Source: Candidatus Segatella papionis (GTDB taxonomy: Bacteria > Bacteroidota > Bacteroidia > Bacteroidales > Bacteroidaceae). From it: DNA of 25,521 nucleotides. Of the stretch, positions 15,654 through 22,834 are shown one piece after another. A program made the position numbers and the translations under genes. How positions within the stretch are numbered: position 1 is the stretch's first letter; the number at the start of each line of letters is the position of its first letter. The notes beneath the pieces were generated by a model that was not told the origin of the DNA, did no database searches, and saw only the letters and a list, made by a program, of their open reading frames with translations. The stretch is taken from NCBI GenBank assembly GCA_002297965.1, contig DBLF01000114.1, forward strand, positions 1 through 25,521, written 5' to 3'.

Positions 15654-16634
15654 ATGGCAAACGAATACGACATCAAGATATATACAAAAAGCGAATGCCT
15701 TCCACAGCTCTTAGAAGGCAATTTCTTCCATAGTTTGGAACTCTTCCAAATCAGCGAACGAGTGCCAAGCGATACCCCAATAATGGCGGTAGCCATCACC
15801 AGGCAAGGAGAAGTCGTAGGACAGATGCTTGCAGTGATACACCGCCACCGCATCATCTTTCCACCTTTTATTTATACGCACGCGCACGCGCACGGAGAAG
15901 GAGCTTATCTCGACGCAGCCACTGCCGATGCCTTATTTCCGCTATTACTACATGCCCTAACACGTGAGCTGAACCACATGCACTGCTTGTATGTGGAGTT
16001 CTCTGAAATTCAAAAGAAGATGTTCGGCTATCGCTATTTCAGACGTGCCGGCTACTTTCCGATAGCCTGGCAAGAAGTATATAACTCATTGCACAGCAAA
16101 GCACCAAGCGAACGACTTACCAACCGTGCCAGACAGCATATCGAGGCAGGAAAGAGAAGAGGATTGGAATGCCATATCACAAGAAAAAGAGACGAGGTGG
16201 GAAGATTCTACAAACTATACAAAGATTTCTATCGTCTGAAACCTCGCCGATATGTACCACCAAGAGAATACTTCGAGGAAATAAGTCAAAGCAGCGAAGC
16301 TAAAGTATTCATTGCCACTTATGGGAAAAAACTTTTGGGCGGATGCACCCTTGCCCTTTGCCAGCAAGATGCCTACCTATGGCACCTAGCTTCCAAGCGC
16401 AAGAGCTTTCGCTTGTTGCACCCCGACACAATGATTGTATGGAACGCCATCAGCTATGCCTACGAGCAAGGTTATGCACACCTTCACTTCATGGATGTGG
16501 GCCTACCATGGAAACGAAACCCCTTTCGCGACTTCATCCGCAGCTTCGGGGGGAAGCCCGTGGCTAAGTTCCGATGGTTTCGCTTTAACATAAGGTTGGT
16601 CAATGCCATTCTAAGATGGATTTACAAACCATAA
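15654..16634 (+). CDS. GNAT/FemAB-like acyltransferase-fold protein
   Basis: 326 residues, no signal peptide, basic. The two-part layout fits FemAB-like proteins built from two GNAT folds: an N-terminal half (about 1-140, with EYLD-like and YVEFSEIQKKMFGYRYFRRAGY features) and a C-terminal half (about 155-315). In the latter KLLGGCTLALCQQDAYLWHLASKRK and MIVWNAISYAYEQGYAHLHFMDVG resemble the acyl-donor-binding core of this superfamily. Relatives transfer amino acids to peptidoglycan or acetyl groups to sugars or amines; the substrate here is unknown. It is flanked by a divergent DUF2520 gene and a convergent TetR gene and forms no operon. Residues 75-80 are THAHAH, encoded by an alternating CG/CA tract. 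Confidence 0.72.
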   Translation: MANEYDIKIYTKSECLPQLLEGNFFHSLELFQISERVPSDTPIMAVAITRQGEVVGQMLAVIHRHRIIFPPFIYTHAHAHGEGAYLDAATADALFPLLLHALTRELNHMHCLYVEFSEIQKKMFGYRYFRRAGYFPIAWQEVYNSLHSKAPSERLTNRARQHIEAGKRRGLECHITRKRDEVGRFYKLYKDFYRLKPRRYVPPREYFEEISQSSEAKVFIATYGKKLLGGCTLALCQQDAYLWHLASKRKSFRLLHPDTMIVWNAISYAYEQGYAHLHFMDVGLPWKRNPFRDFIRSFGGKPVAKFRWFRFNIRLVNAILRWIYKP

Positions 16635-16641
16635 GCATAGA

Positions 16642-16674
16642 CGAGGAGGCAGCATAATACTTATTGCGTCCTCG
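16642..16674. terminator. Possible shared terminator of converging genes
   Basis: CGAGGA (16642-16647) pairs with TCCTCG (16669-16674), with partial inner pairing. It lies between the converging genes ending at 16634 and 16705. There is no strong T run on either side. Confidence 0.4.
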
Positions 16675-16704
16675 CCAACGTGAGCAATCACATTTTCTAA
16701 AAGC

Positions 16705-17328
16705 TTAATCTGTCATTGCCAAAGCCCTGTCGAGCAAAAGGAGTCCTCGTTCGGTGCAGAAACCACGTATCATGATGAGGAAGTAATTGTCGAAAAGCTG
16801 CTGCATAGAGAAAGTTTTGTATAGCTGCTTGTGCATGATGCCATCCATACAGAGATTTGCCACTTCCATCATCACCTCATAGTTCACATCACTCCGGAAG
16901 AGTCCTTCTTCGATACCTGCATTGAAGAACCGCAAGCTATCATCATGCTCCTTGCCATGCGACTCTTTCAGAAACTTCACAACACGAGGCATCTTATGGA
17001 TTTCCTCATAGAAAACCACTCCCACCTGCTGGTTCCGTTCCATCTGCCTACGATAGACATAGCTGATAACATCTATCACATTTCGCGCATGCGCACGTGC
17101 GAACCTCTCTATATCAGCCTTCATCTCGTCCTGCTGCATTTTCATTCCCGCGAGAAGCAATTCTTCCTTGTCGCCGAAAATTTCATAGACTGTGCGCTTC
17201 GACACATGGAGTCCCTGTGAAATCTCGTCCATTTTGACTGCCTTTACGCCACGCTGGTAAAACTCTGGCATGGCGTAAGAGATGATTTTGTCATGCAAAT
17301 CCTTTCTATATTGATTAAACTCTGTCAT
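16705..17328 (-). CDS. TetR/AcrR-family transcriptional regulator
   Basis: 207 residues. The N-terminal helix-turn-helix (about 12-60) reads IISYAMPEFYQRGVKAVKMDE...LHVSKRTVYEIFGDKEELL, the standard TetR form. The C-terminal ligand-binding domain is divergent and its inducer cannot be guessed. No efflux pump or other typical target is adjacent; the divergent neighbour is the malic enzyme gene, with the two promoters only about 45 bp apart, so the regulator could influence it. Confidence 0.9.
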   Translation of the reverse strand: MTEFNQYRKDLHDKIISYAMPEFYQRGVKAVKMDEISQGLHVSKRTVYEIFGDKEELLLAGMKMQQDEMKADIERFARAHARNVIDVISYVYRRQMERNQQVGVVFYEEIHKMPRVVKFLKESHGKEHDDSLRFFNAGIEEGLFRSDVNYEVMMEVANLCMDGIMHKQLYKTFSMQQLFDNYFLIMIRGFCTERGLLLLDRALAMTD

Positions 17329-17412
17329 TTTTTGCTTCGTATTTCTGATTGTTCACACATATTTCTGCCATATCCATGTGGCAAATCCACGTGGTTGTAG
17401 CTTTTTTTTGTG

Positions 17413-17420
17413 CAAAGTTA
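17413..17420 (-). promoter_or_regulatory. Promoter of the TetR-family gene
   Basis: TAACTTTG on the minus strand, 85 bases before the ATG at 17328. The upstream region is a T/A run without a clear -33 element. Confidence 0.5.
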
Positions 17421-17463
17421 CAAAAAAAATTAAAAAACCATCTTATTTTAATAAGTTTTTTAT

Positions 17464-17471
17464 TACCTTTG
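17464..17471 (+). promoter_or_regulatory. Promoter of the malic enzyme gene
   Basis: TACCTTTG ends 73 bases before the ATG at 17545, giving a leader of about 67 bases. A -33 element is not clear. Confidence 0.6.
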
Positions 17472-17544
17472 CATAAACTTTTAGGATTTCATCCGTTTTT
17501 GCGGCAATCTGTAAGAAATAGAAACTTTAAACCAATATATTGTT

Positions 17545-19833
17545 ATGGTAAAAATCACAAAAGAGGCGGCGCTCGAATATCACGAATCTGGCCGTCCTGG
17601 TAAGATTGAGGTTAAGCCAACAAAACCTTATCACACACAGACAGACCTGAGCCTTGCTTACTCACCTGGCGTGGCATTCCCATGCTTGGAGATTCAGCAA
17701 AACCCAGACGACGTTTACAAGTACACAGACAAAGGCAATCTGGTTGCCGTTATCAGCAACGGCACTGCCGTGCTCGGACTTGGCGACATAGGCGCCATGA
17801 GCGGAAAGCCTGTGATGGAAGGCAAGGGATTGCTCTTCAAAATCTACGGTGGAGTGGATGTATTCGACATCGAAATCGCTGAGAAAGATCCAGAGAAATT
17901 CTGTGAAACTGTAGAGAAGATCGCCCCAACCTTCGGCGGTATCAATCTAGAGGACATCAAGGCACCTCAGTGTTTCTACATCGAGGAACGTTTGAAGAAG
18001 ACTCTCGACATCCCTGTGATGCACGACGACCAGCACGGCACAGCTATCATTTCGGCTGCTGGACTGAAGAATGCTTTGGAGGTAGCAGGCAAAGACATCA
18101 AGAATGTCAAGATAGTAGTCAACGGCGCAGGCGCCGCTGCCATCAGCTGTACCAAGCTCTACGTGGCTCTCGGTGCGCAAGTAAAGAACATCGTGATGCT
18201 CGACTCCAAGGGTGTCATCACCAGCGACCGCGAGAACCTTACCGAGCAGAAGAAACTCTTCGCCACAGATCGCCGCGACGTTCACACACTCGAAGAGGCC
18301 ATTAAGGGTGCAGATGTATTCGTAGGCCTCAGCAAGGGCAACGTGCTCTCACAGGATATGGTTCGCTCTATGGCCGACAATCCTATCGTGTTTGCCCTGG
18401 CCAACCCAGTGCCAGAGATCAGCTACGAGGATGCGATGGCTAGCCGCCCTGATGTATTGATGTCAACCGGTCGTTCAGACTATCCAAACCAGATCAACAA
18501 CGTAATTGGTTTCCCATACATCTTCCGTGGTGCTCTCGACGTTCACGCACGTGCCATCAACGAAGAAATGAAGATGGCTGCAGTTCATGCTATCGCCGAC
18601 TTGGCTAAGCAGCCAGTGCCAGACGTAGTGAACGACGTATATCACGTAAACGACCTCACCTTTGGTCCTAAATATTTCATTCCAAAGCCTGTGGATCCAC
18701 GTTTGATCACAGAGGTGTCAGCTGCCGTTGCCAAAGCTGCTATGGAGAGTGGCGTAGCCCGCACTCCTATCACCGACTGGGAGAAGTACAAGCAGGGATT
18801 GCGCCAGTTGCTCGGACAGGAGACCAAGCTCACCCGCAAGCTCCATGACACAGCACGCCTCCACCCACAGCGCGTAGTATTCGCAGAAGGCGGGAACCCT
18901 ACCATGCTGAAGGCTGCCGTACAGGCTAAGAACGAGGGCATTTGCCAGCCTATTCTGTTGGGCAACCCTGATCGTTTGAACCGTGTGGCAAACCGCTTGA
19001 AACTCGATCTCTCCGATATAGAGATTGTAGATATGCGTGCCGACAACGAGCAGGGACGCCGCGCCAAATTCGCCAAGCATCTGGCAGAAAAACGTGCTCG
19101 TGAGGGCTATAGCTTCGAGGAAGCTTACGACAAGATGTACGAGCGCAACTACTTCGGTATGTCGATGGTTGAGCAGGGCGATGCAGACGCCTTCATTACA
19201 GGTCTCTACACCAAGTACAGCAACACCATCAAGGTGGCAAAGGATGTAATCGGCATCCGTGATGGTTACAAGACTTTCGGCACTATGCACATTCTCAATA
19301 CTCAAAAGGGCGTATATTACATCGCCGATACATTGATCAACCGCCACCCAGACGAGGACGTGCTGACCGACATTGCAAAGCTCTCAGCTGGCACCGTGAA
19401 GTTCTTCAACGAGGAGCCTGTGATGGCTATGTTGAGCTACTCTAACTTCGGCACCGACAATGCCGGTTCTCCAGTCAAAGTTAAAAAGGCAGTGGCAGAA
19501 ATGCAGAAGGAGTTCCCTAACCTCGCCATCGACGGCGAGATGCAGGTTAACTATGCACTCAACAAAGAGCTTCGCGACGAGAAATATCCATTCTCTCGCC
19601 TCAAGGGCAAGGATGTCAACACATTGGTATTCCCTAACCTGAGCAGTGCCAACGGTGCATACAAGCTTCTCCAAGGCTTGAATCCGGAAGCTGAGATTAT
19701 CGGTCCTATCCAGATGGGATTAAACAAGCCTATCCACTTCACAGACTCAGAGAGCAGCGTACAGGACATCGTGAATATCACAGCCGTAGCTGTTATCGAC
19801 GCTTACGTGGAGAAAATCAAGAAGCAGAAATAA
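17545..19833 (+). CDS. maeB: NADP-dependent malic enzyme with C-terminal phosphotransacetylase-like domain
   Basis: 762 residues, the length of the MaeB type. The N-terminal part (about 1-420) is malic enzyme: TDLSLAYSPGVA near 33-44, GNGTAVLGLGDIGA-like NGTAVLGLGDIGA, DDQHGTA near 159-166, and the NAD(P)-binding loop VVNGAGAAA near 191-199. It decarboxylates malate to pyruvate. The C-terminal part (about 430-762) resembles phosphate acetyltransferase (FAEGGNPTMLKAAV near 446) but usually has a regulatory rather than catalytic role. NADP preference follows from the MaeB type, not from a residue I could verify. It is monocistronic, ending at a strong hairpin. Confidence 0.94.
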   Translation: MVKITKEAALEYHESGRPGKIEVKPTKPYHTQTDLSLAYSPGVAFPCLEIQQNPDDVYKYTDKGNLVAVISNGTAVLGLGDIGAMSGKPVMEGKGLLFKIYGGVDVFDIEIAEKDPEKFCETVEKIAPTFGGINLEDIKAPQCFYIEERLKKTLDIPVMHDDQHGTAIISAAGLKNALEVAGKDIKNVKIVVNGAGAAAISCTKLYVALGAQVKNIVMLDSKGVITSDRENLTEQKKLFATDRRDVHTLEEAIKGADVFVGLSKGNVLSQDMVRSMADNPIVFALANPVPEISYEDAMASRPDVLMSTGRSDYPNQINNVIGFPYIFRGALDVHARAINEEMKMAAVHAIADLAKQPVPDVVNDVYHVNDLTFGPKYFIPKPVDPRLITEVSAAVAKAAMESGVARTPITDWEKYKQGLRQLLGQETKLTRKLHDTARLHPQRVVFAEGGNPTMLKAAVQAKNEGICQPILLGNPDRLNRVANRLKLDLSDIEIVDMRADNEQGRRAKFAKHLAEKRAREGYSFEEAYDKMYERNYFGMSMVEQGDADAFITGLYTKYSNTIKVAKDVIGIRDGYKTFGTMHILNTQKGVYYIADTLINRHPDEDVLTDIAKLSAGTVKFFNEEPVMAMLSYSNFGTDNAGSPVKVKKAVAEMQKEFPNLAIDGEMQVNYALNKELRDEKYPFSRLKGKDVNTLVFPNLSSANGAYKLLQGLNPEAEIIGPIQMGLNKPIHFTDSESSVQDIVNITAVAVIDAYVEKIKKQK

Positions 19834-19894
19834 CAATCTAGTCGTAAAAAGCTAGAACTAAAAATGGTTTTATACTATAATACTTCAACATGTC

Positions 19895-19929
19895 AAAGGT
19901 GGGAACTTGGGAAAGTTCCTGCCTTTTTT
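19895..19929 (+). terminator. Terminator of the malic enzyme gene
   Basis: A 12-bp stem (19897-19908 with 19913-19924, two G-U pairs), 4-base loop GGGA, then TTTTTT. Confidence 0.9.
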
Positions 19930-19988
19930 CGTTTCTACATCCATACCATTGAAAGCACAAAAGAAAAAACATAAAAACAGAGTAAAAG

Positions 19989-20020
19989 TTTGCTCAATTC
20001 AAAATAATTCATTACCTTTG
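19989..20020 (+). promoter_or_regulatory. Promoter of the candidate small RNA
   Basis: TTTG at 19989-19992 and TACCTTTG at 20013-20020, spaced by 20 bp: one of the best matches to the Bacteroidota consensus in the window. Confidence 0.75.
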
Positions 20021-20025
20021 CAAAC

Positions 20026-20113
20026 GTTATCCTGAATACAATCTTTTGCCTTTAAGGAACTAATACCTATTGAAGATTTGGAGCGGTAGCCTGTGAAGGT
20101 TGTCGCTTTTTTT
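20026..20113 (+). ncRNA. Candidate small RNA (about 88 nt) upstream of rplU
   Basis: The stretch begins just after a strong promoter and ends in a rho-independent terminator. There is no ATG-initiated ORF inside. It is separate from the downstream rplU promoter at 20194-20225. It could be an independent regulatory RNA, or an attenuated leader that sometimes reads through into rplU-rpmA. I do not recognise it as a known RNA family. Confidence 0.55.
20082..20113 (+). terminator. Terminator of the candidate small RNA
   Basis: An 11-bp stem (20082-20092 with 20097-20107) with three G-U pairs, GTGA loop, followed by seven T. Confidence 0.85.
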
Positions 20114-20193
20114 AATTATTAGGTGAATATTTTGGCATTAAGCTGCCTAAACTGTTAATTCTTCTAAAAACACAATGATTCCAAGAAGTTATT

Positions 20194-20346
20194 TTTGCTT
20201 CTTTCAGAGAAAGTTCGTACCTTTGCACACCGAATGCTCATGGATTGGGCAAATATTACAGAAAAAGTTTAGTTCGTTGGGGCTCGGTCAAGATCTGGCA
20301 CGAAGCTAGACGCCTCGCGGAAAAACCCGTTTATATAAATAATTAA
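20194..20346 (+). promoter_or_regulatory. Promoter and long leader of rplU-rpmA
   Basis: TTTG at 20194-20197 and TACCTTTG at 20218-20225 with 20 bp between. The start should be near 20231, leaving a leader of about 115 bases before rplU, long for this window. The leader is GC-richer than its surroundings in its middle (about 20275-20330), which suggests folding, possibly for feedback control by a ribosomal protein. I could not derive one convincing fold by eye. Confidence 0.6.
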
Positions 20347-20664
20347 ATGTACGCAATCGTAGAAATTAACGGTCAGCAGTTTAAGGCTGAAGAGGGCAAG
20401 AAGCTCTTCGTTCACCACATCAAGGATGTAGAGGCAGGCCAAACTGTTGAGTTCGACAAGGTTTTGCTCGTTGACAAAGACGGCACAATCACTGTCGGTG
20501 CACCAGCTGTAGAGGGTGCAAAAGTAGTAGTAGAAGTAGTGAACCCACTCGTAAAGGGTGACAAGGTTATCGTCTTCAAGATGAAACGCCGCAAGGACTA
20601 TCGCAAGAAGAACGGTCACCGTGCACAGTTCACTGAGGTATCAATCAAATCTGTAATCGCTTAA
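20347..20664 (+). CDS. rplU: 50S ribosomal protein L21
   Basis: 105 residues, normal length. The start MYAIVEINGQQFKAEEGKKLFV and the C-terminal MKRRKDYRKKNGHRAQFTEV are the L21 signatures. It binds 23S rRNA in the large subunit. It is followed 19 bp later by rpmA, the usual L21-L27 pair, under the promoter at 20194-20225. Confidence 0.98.
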   Translation: MYAIVEINGQQFKAEEGKKLFVHHIKDVEAGQTVEFDKVLLVDKDGTITVGAPAVEGAKVVVEVVNPLVKGDKVIVFKMKRRKDYRKKNGHRAQFTEVSIKSVIA

Positions 20665-20683
20665 AATTAGGAGGAATTAGAAA

Positions 20684-20974
20684 ATGGCACATAAGAAAGG
20701 TGTTGGTAGTTCTAAGAACGGCCGTGAATCAGCTTCACAAAGATTAGGCGTTAAGATCTGGGGTGGTCAGAGCATCATCGCAGGTAACATTATCGTTCGC
20801 CAGCGTGGTAACAAGCACTTCCCAGGTGAGAATGTAGCTCAGGGCAAGGATGATACATTGTATGCTCTCGCAGACGGTATCGTTTACTTCCATAAGGGTC
20901 GCAAGGACAAGAGTACAGTTTCTGTTCTCTCTCCAGAGGTTTACGCTGAGAAGACCAAGAAAGCTGACGCTTAA
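20684..20974 (+). CDS. rpmA: 50S ribosomal protein L27
   Basis: 96 residues. MAHKKGVGSSKNGRES followed by RLGVKIWGGQ identifies L27, whose N-terminus reaches the peptidyl-transferase centre. The N-terminus is the mature type with no Firmicute-style cleavable extension. A purine-rich AGGAGG lies 9-14 bases before the ATG, one of the few strong Shine-Dalgarno sequences in the window. Confidence 0.98.
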   Translation: MAHKKGVGSSKNGRESASQRLGVKIWGGQSIIAGNIIVRQRGNKHFPGENVAQGKDDTLYALADGIVYFHKGRKDKSTVSVLSPEVYAEKTKKADA

Positions 20975-21016
20975 ATTTTAAAGTTTTAGAAAAAACTATT
21001 CCAAACAAACAACATA

Positions 21017-21050
21017 GAAGCCTGTTCTCGCCAGAGAGCAGGCTTTCTTC
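21017..21050 (+). terminator. Terminator of rplU-rpmA
   Basis: A 12-bp stem, AAGCCTGTTCTC (21018-21029) with 21034-21045, one G-U pair and a GCCA loop, followed by TTCTTC. Confidence 0.85.
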
Positions 21051-21088
21051 GTATATTTAATTTCTTCTACCTATAAAACATTTTTCTA

Positions 21089-21195
21089 TCCTACATTGCC
21101 GGAAACATATCCTACGTATAGAACCATAATTATTCTAAAGCTTGGAACATATATCCTAAAGCGTAGAACATATATTCTAAAGCTTGGAATAGAGA
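21089..21195. repeat. Five degenerate 21-bp tandem units with internal dyads
   Basis: Units start at 21089, 21110, 21133, 21154 and 21175. The last three are exactly contiguous; two extra bases lie between units 2 and 3. Units 3-5 share the core (T/C)CTAAAGC(T/G)T(A/G)GAA followed by a CATATA-type spacer in units 3 and 4. The core is a partial dyad with TTC.AA and TT.GAA half-sites. The array lies between the rpmA terminator and the serS promoter. Confidence 0.75.
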
Positions 21196-21285
21196 TTTCC
21201 CCCTGTGTTCTCCCAAAAACATATCAACATAAAAACACTACATTAAAAATATTATAATAGAAAAAAACAAAAAAGTCAGTAAAAG

Positions 21286-21318
21286 TTTGCGTTATCACAA
21301 ATATTTTTTGTAATTTTG
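21286..21318 (+). promoter_or_regulatory. Promoter of serS
   Basis: TTTG at 21286-21289 and TAATTTTG at 21311-21318 with 21 bp between. The leader to the ATG at 21356 is about 30 bases. Confidence 0.7.
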
Positions 21319-21355
21319 CCTTCAAATAGAAATTAAATATTAAAAAAGACATTTT

Positions 21356-22648
21356 ATGCTTACACTCAAACTTATCAGTGAAGAAACTGAACGTGTAGTT
21401 AAAGGTCTCGAAAAGAAGCATTTTCCTAATGCTCGTGAGGCCGTAGAGAAAGTTTTAGAGTACGACAAGATTCGTCGTGAGGCTCAGCAGAAGTTAGACA
21501 ACAACAAACAGCAGGCCAACCAATTTGCCAAACAAATTGGTGCTCTGATGAAGGAAGGCAAGAAAGAGGAGGCTGAGAGTGCCAAGGCTCAGGTAGCCAA
21601 TCTCAAGGCTGACGCGAAGGCTCTCGAAGAGATCATGGAGAAAGCCCAAAACGATATGACCAACCAGTTGCTCGAAATCCCTAACATACCTTGCGACGAG
21701 GTTCCTGAGGGAAAGGACGCAGCCGACAACGTGGTAGTGAAAGAAGGTGGCGAAAAGCCAAATCTTGCCCCTGACGCTCTCTGCCATTGGGATCTCTTGA
21801 AAAAGTATAACCTCGTGGATTTCGACCTCGGCGTGAAAATTACAGGTGCAGGTTTCCCTGTATATATTGGCAAGATGGCTCGTTTCCAGCGTGCCCTGGA
21901 GGCTTTCTTCCTCGACGAGGCTCGCAAGAGCGGATATTTGGAGATTCAACCTCCATACGTGGTAAATGAAGACTCTGGTCGTGGCACCGGTCAGTTGCCA
22001 GACAAGGAGGGCCAGATGTACCACGCTAATCTCGACAACCTCTTCCTCATCCCTACAGCTGAAGTTCCTGTAACTAACATCTTCCGCGATGTTATCCTCG
22101 ACGAGAAGGATCTCCCTATCAAGCGTTGCGCTTACTCAGCTTGCTTCCGTCGCGAGGCTGGTAGCTATGGTAAAGATGTACGTGGTTTGAACCGCTTACA
22201 CCAATTCGACAAGGTGGAGATTGTTCGTATCGACAAGCCAGGTCACTCTTACGAGAGCTTGAAGGAAATGCTCGACCACGTAGAGGGACTTCTTAAGAAG
22301 TTGGAGTTGCCTTATCACATTCTTCGACTCTGTGGTGGCGACATGAGCTTTACCTCTTCTATCTGCTACGACTTCGAGACATGGAGCGCAGCACAGAAAC
22401 GTTGGTTGGAAGTATCTTCTGTATCCAACTTCGAGAGTTATCAAGCCAACCGCCTCCACTGTCGTTATCGCCACGCTGACGACAAAAAGATTGAGCTTTG
22501 CCATACATTGAACGGCTCAGCTCTCGCATTGCCACGAATTGTTGCCACTATCTTGGAGAACAACCAGACCCCTGAGGGAATCCGCGTTCCTAAGGTATTG
22601 GTACCATACTGCGGCTTCGACATGCTCGACGACAAGAACTTCGAGTAA
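21356..22648 (+). CDS. serS: Seryl-tRNA synthetase
   Basis: 430 residues. The N-terminal domain (about 1-110) is the long antiparallel coiled coil that contacts the long variable arm of tRNA-Ser, rich in Lys, Glu and Gln. The class II catalytic core follows: TAEVPVTN, motif 2 FRREAGSYGKDVRGLNRLHQF near 264-284, and motif 3 NGSALALPRIVATILENNQ near 386-404. It charges the tRNA-Ser found at 261-348 among others. It is transcribed alone, with its own promoter and terminator. Confidence 0.98.
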   Translation: MLTLKLISEETERVVKGLEKKHFPNAREAVEKVLEYDKIRREAQQKLDNNKQQANQFAKQIGALMKEGKKEEAESAKAQVANLKADAKALEEIMEKAQNDMTNQLLEIPNIPCDEVPEGKDAADNVVVKEGGEKPNLAPDALCHWDLLKKYNLVDFDLGVKITGAGFPVYIGKMARFQRALEAFFLDEARKSGYLEIQPPYVVNEDSGRGTGQLPDKEGQMYHANLDNLFLIPTAEVPVTNIFRDVILDEKDLPIKRCAYSACFRREAGSYGKDVRGLNRLHQFDKVEIVRIDKPGHSYESLKEMLDHVEGLLKKLELPYHILRLCGGDMSFTSSICYDFETWSAAQKRWLEVSSVSNFESYQANRLHCRYRHADDKKIELCHTLNGSALALPRIVATILENNQTPEGIRVPKVLVPYCGFDMLDDKNFE

Positions 22649-22680
22649 TCTCATATAAAACATTATAACATATAAGTACG

Positions 22681-22727
22681 AGGATAACTTCGGCTACTAC
22701 AAAAGGCGGCCGACGTTATCCTTTTGC
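22681..22727 (+). terminator. Terminator of serS
   Basis: Stem AGGATAAC (22681-22688) with GTTATCCT (22715-22722), inner CGGC/GCCG, then TTTTGCTTT. Confidence 0.85.
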
Positions 22728-22834
22728 TTTATAATACCAGCAAACACGAAACAACTAGCAAAAGAAAAAAAGATGAGTCTAACAAGACATCATCTATCAT
22801 CAACAATAAGTAACACAACGAAACACAATAGCCA

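Noticed and set aside
20026..20113. Reading the small RNA as 6S RNA or a riboswitch
   Set aside because: It is too short for 6S RNA and I could not match any known aptamer core; left as an unassigned RNA.
21089..21195. CRISPR array
   Set aside because: Units are contiguous 21-bp repeats without unique spacers of CRISPR length, and no cas genes are present.
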